Part shown: one piece after another, positions 11,449-21,924 of the stretch | How positions within the stretch are numbered: position 1 is the first letter of the stretch | How the letters are laid out: each line of letters opens with the position of its first letter | DNA from: Taiwanofungus camphoratus | Lineage: Eukaryota; Basidiomycota; Agaricomycetes; Polyporales; Taiwanofungaceae | NCBI GenBank assembly: GCA_003999685.1 | Contig: CP021227.1 | Span: forward strand, 1,488,001 to 1,552,000 | DNA length: 64,000 bases | Reading direction: 5' to 3' | The notes under the pieces: model-generated | Database searches by the model: none | The model's input: only the letters and a program-made list of their open reading frames with translations | Told to the model about the DNA's origin: nothing | Position numbers and translations under genes: made by a program

Positions 11449-13423
11449 CGTGATGGGACCGGGGGGCCAAAAAGACGGGTCCTGGCCGCTCGAACATACC
11501 AACGACTTCTTTAAGGCAGCGAGCTGCAGTAACAGTCTAGCCGGTTACTCTCTCATACCGCGTTCTGTTGGACATAAGAGAATTCCAGAGGGAGCAGATT
11601 ACGGCTCAGCCCTCCGAAGTAAGCGCTATCTGAAACGCATCACACACAGATGAAAACTTGACATGCTCTGCAGGAGAAAGAGGACGGCGTTCGGTAGCGA
11701 GCCGCACGTTCGCCCCAAGTCAACTGAATTGACCATTTTGGAGCTGAACGTGTAGGCACCCGACTGACACATGAAACGAAGCGTTCAGAATTCCCGCTAG
11801 TCACAGGGTAGCGGTGCGAACGTGTGCTCCCATTCTGCCGCCAGATGAAATTGGAGAGGACGAACTCAGCGTTGGCGGCAAGTACATGAGCCAAATTTGG
11901 CAGGCGGAGTGTTCATAGCGTCGAGCACGTGTGCTGCCTTCGGCTTAGCCCTGATCTTATTGGGCCACTCAGAGGCGTCTACTACCCAAGTCGCAGTAGT
12001 CTCCCTTTATTTGACAACTTCTTCGTATGAAGTGTGGCCCAAAAATGAGACTCGGACCGAAAACTAATTGGATTGCTAGTGATGGTCAAAAACCTTCAAC
12101 GCGCCTCCGGAAATTGTACGCCCGCGTACAATAATTTGTGCTAGTGGGCACGCCAAACGGCAATTTAAAGGTAGGTGCGCGTGCTATCGTCCTCGGACGT
12201 CGGATTGGAGGGTTTGACGTAACGTGCGTAGATTGCTCTCCTGGTCTTATCGGATAGTTGTCGCGGCACCCAGAGAGGTGTACTCACGATCTTGAACCTC
12301 GAAGGCCAAATGCTCCCTAATAGAAAAGTTTCACATCACACCTTCCGGAAAACTTGCTGGTTCATACGTGCTCAGGAGTATCGGCTAGCTTCCTAGAGCC
12401 ATGAGGGAGTCACGGAGAAGACACACTTATCAGCCTTCGTTTTCCAAGTTTGCAACATCATGATGTCTCCAGACAGCCTCATTCATTACGATATCATCTT
12501 CTCATCGAACTCGTCTCAAGTATGATTCAATGCACTAGCGAGCATACAAGCAAATTCCTCGCCAGTTTGTCAATTTTTGCTATTCGGAATGTCTGCTTCG
12601 ACTTTCGACTCTGAAGAGCTTTGAAACCTTTTCTCCTGGGTTGTTCTTATGACCTGACTAAGTATCTATCCTGACTGTCTCGGTGTTGTCCTGCGGAAAT
12701 CCGATCGTGAGCATTGATATCTTGGACCTCTCTGCTGCATCGGCCGACAGGTCTCGGAGGGAATATTATTGATTGTCCTTGTGGATTCTCTTACGGCACC
12801 ACCAAGATGTTTGGTGTTACCTCTGGTGTAGTCTAATGGTGATCATGCAACCCCGTTTCGTGGGGTCCCTGGTTCCGGTGCGCGTTCCGATGCATGTGGG
12901 ACAAGCGCAAAACGTTCTCATGTGTTGTCACGGTACTTTATGAGACTCGTAGGACGCCTTTGATAAGAACCGAGCATCAAAATAGAACATACTGGGCGAT
13001 CCTAGATCTGAATGCAATGAGCGATCCACCTACACCATCCGTCGCTCAATCCAGTCGTCAGTCACATACGCTGAGATACAAAGTTGTCGTCCATTACAAC
13101 TCGATCGAGAGCAGAAGAAACTTTTATTGCAGTAGCATGAGGAGGCACAAAATGACCTGTTTGATCCTGACCTAGTAGAGACGATTGTCGCAAATGAGGA
13201 GATGAAGACAAGATGAGGAAGAAGGAAAAAAAAAAACAGAGATGTGTATATACATTGCCAACACCCGAGCCAAGATGCAATAAGTAACCGCCAATCCAGA
13301 CTAGTCTCCATGGGTAACACATTGAAGAGGACGTCGTACTATATATAATACCGACCAGACCGTGCCGCACATTAGACATCTTGCATCCGCCATATCACAG
13401 ACCACTCACACCATCTACATTGT
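11449..13423. other. Long intergenic region, no gene seen
   Basis: About 2 kb between the start of the betaine-lipid synthase and the end of the RRM gene. ORFs are short and show no family signature. A tRNA-like stretch near 12,820-12,890 does not fold into a proper tRNA. The part next to 11,448 should hold the BTA1-type promoter, and the part next to 13,424 the 3' UTR of the RRM gene. Confidence 0.5.
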
Positions 13424-16400
13424 TCATGGGCCCGACGGCGCCGCGTCCGACCCAGACATGTCAATCCCGAGCCCTATCACCCTGCCCGCGAGCGCAGCCG
13501 CGGTGCGCACGGGGTCCGAGTCTGCGCGCTGCAGCACCGGGGGCATCCCCGGCGCCTGCGCGCCCGTCTCAGCAGAGTACGCGCGCGGCTTCGCGGTGCC
13601 GTTCTCCTGCGCGGCGTCCCCGTCCTCCACGGCGAGCGCCTCTATCCCCTCCGCGAGCGCGTTCACGCGCACGCCGTTAGCCCGCTTCGGCTCGTCGCCG
13701 TCCGTGTGCCACGACGTGCCCTGCGAGCTCGACGGCCGCGGGCTCACGTCGGTGCCGGACCCTGTGCCCGCCGTCGTCGCCTCGCTGTGGGTCGACTTGG
13801 CCCTGCGCTCCTCCGGCCTGCCGTGCTCCCCGCCCGTGTGCTGGCCATTGCCCACAACCGGCACGCCCCCGCCGCCATTGCTCCCACTGTTGCTCCCACT
13901 ATCCGAGCCCCTAATCTCGTTTGCGAGCGCGCTCGGCCTGCTCGCGCCCGTGCCCATCGGGCCCACGCCTCCAGGCGGCACCAAAGGGAAATACCCCGGC
14001 GGCTCGCGCTGCTCCTCCCTCGCCGCCGCGCCGCCCTGCGCCATCGCCATGCTCACCGGCACCGGCGGGAAGTAGCCCTGCTCCTCCACCGCGCCCGCGC
14101 CCTCCCGCGCGCTCGGGCACCAGCCAAAGAAGCCGAACCCGGTCGGACTGCCCGGGTGCGCGTGCGCGTGCGGTTGCGCGTGCACCGGCGCGCCCACCGC
14201 GGGGTTGATGAACGGGTTCGCCGCGCCGCTCCCGGGGCGCCCCCAGAGCGCGCCGGGGCTCATGCCCGGGCTGAGCACGGCGCCGGGCGAGAACGGCGCA
14301 AAGGGCGGCATCGCGTGCCCGGGCGTGCCGTGGTGGTGCAGCGCGGCGATGCCGCCGCCCTCGTACGCCGGCACGGGGTGCTGCTCGGGCGCGGGCGACG
14401 GCTGCGGGAGGAACGTGAAGGAGGGCATGCTCGGTGTGATCGGCGGGAGCCCGTGCGGCGTCATGGACACACCGCTCATGCCCACGCTCATCATTGCGGG
14501 GTGGTGCAGCGGGCTCGCGGGGTGCATGTGCGGCGAGAAGGGGTACGGCGGGGAGAGAGTGTGTAGGGCGGAAACAGGGAAGGCGGACACGGGCGGCGGG
14601 GGCGGTATCGCGATAGGCCCTGGGTGGTGCGGGTGCGGCGTCGAGTGTGGTTGTGATTGTGATTGTGAATGTGAGTGTGAGTGTGATTGTGAGTGTGAGT
14701 ATGATTGTGATTGTGATTGCGCTTGCATCTGCGCTTGCACCTGTGATTGTAAATTCGAATTCTCAGCGTTCGCCAACGGCGGCTGCGCCGACTGCTGCCT
14801 CGCAGACGTCCCCGTCCCGGGCCTCGACCCAGCCGCGGCCTCCTCCTGCCCCCGCCCCTCCAGCACCTCCTGCATCATATCCAGCTCCAGCTCCCTGCTC
14901 GCCTGCAGGATCCCCGCCATCGCGCCCTGCCGCCCCATCGCCACCTCGTACACGTCGTACGGACTGCTCGGGCCCGAGCCCGCGCTCAGGACCTCGAACG
15001 CATACGGGCTGCGGTAGGGCAGCGCGATGTGGCCCGGGGGCCCAGCACCCGAACTCGCGCTCGTGCGCCCGGTGTCGATCGGCGACGGCCGCGTCGACTG
15101 CTGATGCTGATGCTGATACTGATTATGATGCTGCTGGTGCGCCGCGTGCGCGTGCGCGTGTGCGAGCTCGTCGTACGCGGGGTGTTGGAACGGCGGCTCG
15201 GCGGGGCCCCGCGCGCCCGGCTGCTGCTGGCGCTCGTGCTGCTGCTGCTGGAGGATCTGCTGCGCGAAGCTCGCCGCCTGCGAGAGCGCGTAGGACGCGT
15301 GTCCCTGCGCGAGGCTCCCCTGCGCGTGTGCGTGCGCGAGCGCGAACGCGGGCGAGTGCGGCGGGGGCGGCGCGACGGCGAGCGCGGCGGTGCTCGACGG
15401 CGCGGAGAACTTGTCAAAGTGCACCTTGAGCGCGCGCCCGTTGTATTCGTACCTGCACGCAATAATCAGAAAAATAAATAAATAAAAAATCGGCGGGCAC
15501 GCGCGTCGGGCGCACAGTAAGACAAAACGGGAGGGACGAGAAGCAACCAGGTGGACTGTACGCCATCTACCCGGTACCCTCCCCTCCCTTCCCCCCACCG
15601 CCCGCCCACCCGCCCAAACCACACCAAAGCCAAAGCCAAAGCCAGACACCCACCCATTAAACATGCGCACCGCGCGCTCCGCGTCCGGCTCGCCCGCAAA
15701 CGCGACGGTGCCGAAGCCCCTGCTGCGCCCGTCGGGCCCGAGCGCGACGTCCGCGCGCGTCACGGCGCCCGCCTGGCGGAAGAGGTCCTTGAGGTCTTGC
15801 CATTGGATGTGGAACGGGAGCTGGGGCGGCGGTCAGTGGGGTGTGTGGTTGGGAGGGGGGGAAGAGGGGGAAAGGGGAGAAGGGGAGAAAGGGGAGAAGG
15901 GGGAAAGGGGAGAAGGGGAAAAGGGGAAGAGGGGGGAAAGGGGGAAATGGGAGGGAAGGAAGAGAGACAGACGCATGGCAGGCTGAGACGGGTGCGCCCC
16001 AATCCGGGGAAAGGGAGGCACGCCGTCAGCTGGCCGCGCGCGTGCTCCTGCGCGTGCGCGATCACCACGCGGCGCCCCGCGTCGTGCGAGGAATGGGCAT
16101 TGCCATATACCATATGCGACAGGGCCCGCGGGGCCATACATAAGAGGGGGGCCAGCAGCGCCGCGCCACGAAGAGCGCAGAGACAGCCGCGCGGGGGTGG
16201 AGCGGAGGACAGCACCGCGACCGCGGCCTCCGCGCGCGTGGGAGCAAGGCGACGCACGAACGCACGAACGCACGAACGCACACGCGGACGGACGGGCAGA
16301 CGGACGAAGGCAGGCACGCGGCGGGCCCGTCCACAAAAAAACCACGCCCTTACGCCCCTGCACCCCTGCACCCCGTCCCCGTCCCCTCCCCCTCCTCTCG

Positions 16401-17756
16401 CGCCCGTCATCCTGCCGCCCGGAGCGCAACGACCGCAAAAGAGAGACAATCCGACGACTCACGTTGCCCACGAACAGGTTGCGGCTCGGGCCTCCGCCGC
16501 CGCCCATCGCGCCCGCTCCAGCTCCACCGTGGCCGGTCCCCGGGCGCGACGCGTCGTCCTCGCCGAACGCGCCCGCGAGCGCGGCGGCGCGCGGGCTCGC
16601 GGGGGCGGGGCTCGCGGCGAGGCCGAGCGCGAAGCCCGCGCCTGCGCTCAGGGGTGTTCCTGCGGCGCGCGTCAGCACGCCCCGCGCAGCGCCGGCACAG
16701 CAGAGAAACGCACCGAGGCCGTTCGTCCCCGTCCCCGTCCCCGTCCCGACGCCCATCGCCGTTATCCCCATGCCCATGCCCACGCCCATCACCTCCGGGC
16801 CTGCGCCCGTGCCTGCGCCGGCACCGTCCATACGGTCGAGGCGCACCTCGAGGACGCGCGTCTGCCAGCAGTACCCGTTGAACATGTCCACGGCGCGCCC
16901 GGCGTCCTCTGCGCTGCCGAGCAGGACGGTGCCGTGCCCGCGGGAGCGGTTGTCCGGGCCGAGCGCGACGTCGGCGCGCAGCACGGTGCCGGCGCGGCGG
17001 AAGAGGTCCTTGAGGTCTTGCCAGCGCACGCGGTAGGGGAGCTGTGGGCAGGGTAAGGGGGTTAGCCGGAGTGGCGAGGCAAAATGCGGAGGAGGGGGAG
17101 GGTGGAAAAGGGAAGGGAGGAGGAGGAAAGGAAGGAAATGCGAAGGGGGGAAAGGGGGGGAGGTAAGCGGGGCAGAGGACGCACGTTCCCGACAAAGAGC
17201 TGTGTGCGGGTGTCGCGCAGGGGGGCGCCGGCGCGTGCGGGGCTGGGGGACGCAGCCATGGCCATCTTGATGACGGCCTCGATGTCGTCGTTGCTCGGCG
17301 CGCCGCCGGCGCCCGCGCCCGCAGCGGCCGCTCCGTTGACGCCACTATTGCCGTTGGTGCCGTTGGTCATCGGCGTGGGCAGTGGCAGTGGCGGGCCTGC
17401 GCTCGGGGCACTGAGGGCACCCGAGACGGGCGGCGGGCCCGAGAGACTTGGGGCGCTGGACAGCCCTGGAATGCGCAAGGCGGCGAGGCCGGGCATGCTC
17501 AGGATGCTCGCGCGCGGGGGAGAGCCGGCGGTGTGCGCGGAGGGCGGGCCGGAGGAGTGGGCGGGGGCGGGGTGGCCGCCGGTGGCCGGGACGGGGACGG
17601 AGGCCGGGCGTGCCGCGGTGGCGTCCTGCGGGGACAAGTGAGTGAGCGGGGTAACTGGGAGGGAGGAGAGGCGGGCGGGAGAAGAAGGAGAGGGGGCGGC
17701 GGGAAGGAGAAGAGAGACGGGATACGCACCGATCTGGAGAGGGCGGGGACGGGCAT
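13424..17756 (-). CDS. Two-RRM RNA-binding protein with long low-complexity tail
   Basis: Five exons (17756-17730, 17625-17185, 17041-16463, 15820-15654, 15452-13424) are in phase and give 1,080 residues. The ATG at 17,756 is the first in its frame after an upstream stop. RRM1 (from about residue 151) has LFVGN, then LPYRVRWQDLKDLFRRAGTV, then RSRGHGTV. RRM2 (from about residue 345) has LFVGN, then LPFHIQWQDLKDLFRQAG, then SRGFGTVAF, ending KVHFDKF. The pair resembles the Gbp2/hnRNP M type of mRNA-binding proteins. The last 680 or so residues are Gln-, His-, Ser-, Pro- and Gly-rich, with a QSQSHSHS-type run near 14,640-14,720, as in proteins that condense or aggregate. The coding GC content is far above that of the neighbours. 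The exact RNA target is unknown. Confidence 0.88.
15849..15960 (+). repeat. Homopurine GGGGA-type tract inside an intron
   Basis: About 110 bases that are almost pure G and A on the plus strand, built from GGGGAGAAGG-like units. They lie in the 642-nt intron between LFVGN and the rest of RRM2. On the transcribed sense strand this is a long C/T tract. Shorter purine-rich stretches sit in two other introns of the same gene (about 17,640-17,720 and 17,085-17,165). The composition allows G-quadruplex or triplex DNA, and polypyrimidine RNA. Confidence 0.85.
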
Positions 17757-18200
17757 GGGGGGATCGGGGGGCGATCTGGCAGGTGTGCGCGGATCCGGAG
17801 GACGGGCGCGGGCACTCCGGGCCAGGGTCGCTCCGTGCGCTGGCTGATGCTATCGCGCCGCGTCGTAGAGCGTGCGTGCGGTGAGGGTGCTTCTGGAGTT
17901 GTGCGCTCGGGGGAGTGCAATGCAAAAGAGCGGCAGTGGTGTGTGTCGTTGTGTGACAGCAGCAGTGGCAGCAGTGGCAGTAACAGTAGCAGACGACGGA
18001 TGACAGATGACAACAAAGCGACGGGAGACACAAACAGGAAACAGAAAACAGAAAATGGAAAATGGAAAAGCCGCACGCGAGAGCGAGAGCGGAAAGAGGT
18101 CGCGCACAGAGGTGCAAAAGATGCTGCCACAGCACAACACGCCGCTCGTCACGGCCAGCCTGTCCCCGCTCCACCCGCCGGTCGGCCCTCTACACGTGTA

Positions 18201-18208
18201 TGACGTCA
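18201..18208. promoter_or_regulatory. CRE palindrome TGACGTCA next to a CACGTG box
   Basis: TGACGTCA is the full ATF/CREB-type bZIP site. It directly follows TACACGTGTA, a palindrome with the CACGTG core used by bHLH and some bZIP factors. The pair lies 445 bases upstream of the chosen RRM start. Presence of the motif is certain, but function is inferred. Confidence 0.5.
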
Positions 18209-18380
18209 TCCTCTCCTTCCTCTTTTGTCACTCGCAGACGCACACAGCGCCCGACCCCGCAGCCTGGCGCGCCTCCTGCACACCGTGGCCATGTCCGCCA
18301 GCTCGGTTCTGGCAGCTGGAGACGGACGACTCGCAGGGCGACCCCCCGCGACACGACGACATTAGCACCCTCGTTTGCGT

Positions 18381-18388
18381 TGACGTCA
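18381..18388. promoter_or_regulatory. Second CRE palindrome TGACGTCA
   Basis: A second perfect TGACGTCA lies 180 bases from the first, again upstream of the RRM gene. Two full palindromes so close together are unlikely by chance in about 600 bases, which supports a real bZIP-regulated promoter. No binding data are available. Confidence 0.45.
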
Positions 18389-18849
18389 CTGCTGCATCAT
18401 CTGCGCCCTCGCTTCGTGTGCACGCAGCAGCTGCCATGCGCCAGGGTATACTTCTTCCGTCCCACACTCGCTCTCGATCCGTGCTTCTCCCCTTCTGCCT
18501 GACGACCGGCGCCTTGACCAGCTCGGTGTAGATCGCTGCCAGTCGCGGGCACCAGCACCGGGTCAGGGATCCGCCGCAGCTGCCAGTGTGTACGCTGGCA
18601 TCAGGCTTACCACTGCGGCTAAGAGCTACCGGCTCTGGCGATGGCATCGTATTCTATCGCTGCCCTTCGGCGCTTGTACGATACGACATGCATTCACGCC
18701 TTCGCATCTTCCGCGAACACACATCGTCTCCACCCGCAATCGATCTTCACATACACCGCTTACTGCAAAACGCTCGCATCTCCGTCCGATCACCACATCC
18801 GTCGTCGCCCCTCCTTCGCTTCTGCACACATGTAGAAGACTCGAGCTCC

Positions 18850-19645
18850 CTCTTTCTCGCTTCCGCATCCTCTGTAGAGCGATTGCGCACCATTCATGCA
18901 CAGTGCAGTTGGCCCAGGACACGCACATCTCCTCCACCTCGCAGCTGCGCAAGCACACCATCCTCAAGCTCGACAGCTACACACCGGACACACCGGACAC
19001 TCGTACCAAATTCCGCATACCTCAATTGACAATCATGTCAGACGTTCCCCCGCTCTCTCTGTTATCACCCACCTCTGAGATCTGATTGGCCCGTCTCTCT
19101 TTCTCAAATGCTAAGAATGTCATTGGCTCAGACCCTAGCACCTCAGGCCTCAATATCAATGCCGACCCTGCCACATACAATAGCATGCACCGCCACATCC
19201 CTCTCCAGCGGGGATGCACCACGCGCTCCTCCCCGCGCATTCGCGCCGCGATCACGAATCGCGTTCATGTCAATGCACCCGAACTCGAGCAAAAAAGTAT
19301 AAAAAAAAACTAGGCAAACAACGGTCTCTGATTGGCGTGGGGCCCAATTCGAACTCGGGCGCGAATACGCTCTAATGCTGATATGCGTCGGCTGGCCAGC
19401 CTGCGGGAGCCAGCGCACCCATTCGCAACCGAAAGGCCAGTGCCGTAGAGCGGACCGGCTGAGAGCACTGCGCTGCCGGCGCACGGGGCCATCGCCTCCG
19501 CGTCCTCTGTAGAGTGGTTGCGCCCCACTCGTGCGCATTGTATTACAACGTTCGGAGCGTGCAAATGGCCTGGAACACGCACGTCTCCACCTCGCACAGC
19601 TGCCAAAGCCATCGATCTTCACATGCTTACCATCCTCAAGCTCGA
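18850..19645 (+). repeat. Diverged direct repeat, two units
   Basis: The unit at about 18,850-18,985 and the unit at about 19,500-19,645 share in order CCTCTGTAGAG, GATTGCGC or GGTTGCGC, GACACGCAC or AACACGCAC, CCACCTCGCA and CATCCTCAAGCTCGAC. The first copy of TCGATCTTCACAT lies before unit one, and another lies inside unit two. Divergence is substantial. No coding potential or mobile-element ends were recognised. Confidence 0.55.
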
Positions 19646-19819
19646 CTTTCGTTTACTCAGATTTCCAGTCCTTACTGCTTAAGGCTCTGATGCGCAATCT
19701 ATACAAAGCTTAAATCCATGGACCATTTCTTAGTGAATATTGTCACGGCGTCCTACGGCCAGTGGATTTGCAGAAAGAGATCAACATTCTTGCTTGATTT
19801 CACCGATATATAACCTGTT

Positions 19820-19865
19820 TAGAACATGTCAATAACTAACCTCGTTGTTGTCTTGACATGTTCTA
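19820..19865. repeat. Perfect 13-bp inverted repeat, hairpin
   Basis: TAGAACATGTCAA (19,820-19,832) is repeated in reverse complement as TTGACATGTTCTA (19,853-19,865), with a 20-base loop. It lies about 85 bases outside the inner end of the right arm of duplication A and is absent from the matching place beside the left arm (about 5,220-5,350). It is not followed by a T-run typical of a Pol III terminator. Confidence 0.8.
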
Positions 19866-20364
19866 GACTGTAAAAAACCTCACCATGAGTTTTACCCTGA
19901 ACGGTACAGCAGTCACGATCGCAGTACCAGGTCGTTCGCTGAGTGTTGTCAAATGTCTACTCATCCGCTCAAGTTGCGCGCTGAGATACGAGCACCGTCC
20001 GACCAGAAACTTGCGTGCGTTTTGTTTGGTTGTATGGGTTCTTGTGTACATGAATGGGTCCTTGTGTCAATTCATTCTGGCACCTGCTTGTTGAACCGAG
20101 CTGGCAGGAACAGGGTCCTAGGCAATACTCTGTGTCAGATGTCTGCATGAGCCGGCAACGAGGTGCTTATCGATCCCTGTCGTTCGTACCTACCGTGCTT
20201 CTAGTGAGTACGCACTCGTCTTCGGATAGCACAGGAATGCCTCGAGGCAAGGAAACTTGAAGAATGAGGATAAGTTTATAATCCTGTCTTCCTTCCAGAT
20301 TTCAGTTACTCGCCGCTTTCCTCTCTACGATTGTTACCACAATTGATCCACTGTATCCGACGTC

Positions 20365-21924
20365 ATGGCCGGTCAGGAGCACCATGGCTCGTCTGTTGTG
20401 AGTCTACTGCGCAGAGTCACGTCGAGCTTGGTTAAACTCATATATTCAGGTTCTGATGGAAAATACATCTTTTGCCGACGATCTGAATGAATCCGTACAC
20501 GGATTGATTGGAGGAACTATGATAGTATGTGCTAGACAAGTAAGAACTCATATGCAGCCCCGTGCATCGCCTTTGATATACTGACCGTTATACTGCTCAA
20601 TTGTACAGGAAACCTTGCCCGTAGAAATTTTGGAGCAAATCATAGGCCATTTACTCCCCCGGATGGATTATAAATGACATCCCCGCTTTTCGGAGGAATA
20701 TAGGGCTCTGCAGGCTTGTGCTCTGACCTGCAGATTATGGTATACACCAAGTCGCGCAACCGTTCTCGCCACTGTTGTCTTTGATTGCCGAAGAAGTGTG
20801 CTAGGGCTTGAAAAGCTGATCGCCATGAGGCCCTCCTTGGCTGCTTTTGTGAGAACTGTCTACATATATGGGGGCTGGTCGACTACCCATCTGGCGATGT
20901 TCCCGTCAATGTTTGTGCGGAGGCTTCCGAATGTTGAGACCCTTGTTATATACCAAATTGATTGGCAGGCAACTGCCCTCCATCCCAGCTTCTATCGGCA
21001 CCTTTCAGGTTTTATGTCCATCACGAAACTCCATTTGATAAGAAACGCTTTCCGGATTCTCCACCAACTTGGATGACTCCTTTGTGCAATCCCAAACCTG
21101 CAGACCTTGGAATGGGACTCGATACACTGGGGAAGTGACCATCTCAATGCACGGGCATTGGTAAAGTTTGGGTCACGTATGAAACTGAGACACATTGACT
21201 TTCAGGGGCATACTAGACTGCGCAGTATGTTTGAACTTTTGAATGCTGTGCGCCTCGATCTTGACCTCGAAAGTGTCACCTTGCCTCTTGGGACCATGGT
21301 GCATATGAAATGGTGGAAAACGGGACGACTTTGGCAGGTGGCTAGTGCATCACTGCGACATGTTAAGTTGACTCTAGATGTTGGAGATTACTCCAGTATG
21401 CCAGCGGAGGAGATAGTCGGTGCGTTACTATCATTGGCCCATCCTACCATCAATACTCATCTCAAATAGCACAACAGCTGAACCTTGCTACGAACGTAAA
21501 TCTTACGACTCTGGATCTTTATTTGATTGCGGAGGGTACCTCGGAGTCAGACACATTCCGTCCGTTTTTGGAGAATATTGACTTGGGTTGGATATCCCAA
21601 ATTTTCTCTCAGATCACATCCGAACATTTGCGATGCGTCACAGTTTATCTACACGTCTGTTCACGCCCAAGGCAAGTTACCGAATTGGACGTAGCGCTGG
21701 CGCTGTTCACCGAAGAGCTTTGCTTGCATGTCGATTCTATCCTTCGCACATTCACAAAACTTCAGAAGGTCATTTTCAAGATCCCTTACATGATTCACAC
21801 TTCGCCAGAGGTCCCTGCCAGGTACCGAAGTCTATGGAACGAAGAATGTAGAGCACGGTTTTTTAAGTTAAATTTACATAACATCTTTTCGTATGTCGAC
21901 CTGCTGTTACTGCATTTTGAATAA
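20365..21924 (+). pseudogene. F-box gene, broken right copy
   Basis: This is the twin of the intact gene at 3,202-4,805. The first exon (start at 20,365), the short second exon and the conserved intron near 21,420-21,470 are all recognisable in the same places. The frame is interrupted by a stop soon after the F-box (after LLPRMDYK, about 20,678) and by another after ILHQLG near 21,077. The protein would be cut at about 60 residues. The remaining sequence still reads well (FPSMFVRRLPNVETL, FSQITSEHLRCVTVY) but differs from the twin at roughly a third of residues. It therefore looks like a host gene copy decaying under relaxed constraint. Confidence 0.8.

Larger units (their letters stand above)
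17757..19950. other. Upstream region of the RRM gene and inner edge of duplication A
   Basis: About 2.2 kb without a supported gene. The part nearest 17,757 is probably the promoter and 5' UTR of the RRM gene. It contains two CRE-type palindromes at 18,201 and 18,381. Further on are a diverged direct repeat (about 18,850-18,985 and 19,500-19,645) and a hairpin at 19,820-19,865 just outside the right arm of the inverted duplication. The many ORFs of 60-170 codons here overlap one another and have no family signature. Confidence 0.5.

Noticed and set aside
12815-12900. tRNA-like stretch (TGGTGTAGTCTAATGG, then a 5-bp stem with a 7-base loop, then GGTTCC)
   Set aside because: The A-box-like part and an anticodon-like stem are present, but the T arm does not pair and no acceptor stem closes the fold. 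At most a relic; a tRNA covariance search would settle it.
13706-15481. Long plus-strand ORFs rich in Arg and Ala opposite the RRM gene
   Set aside because: These are shadows of the very GC-rich, repetitive minus-strand coding sequence. Their composition is what antisense reading of it produces.
15760-16449. Long minus-strand ORFs running through the introns of the RRM gene
   Set aside because: Low-complexity C/T-rich intron sequence without stops. Splice sites and the RRM protein sequence place this stretch in an intron.
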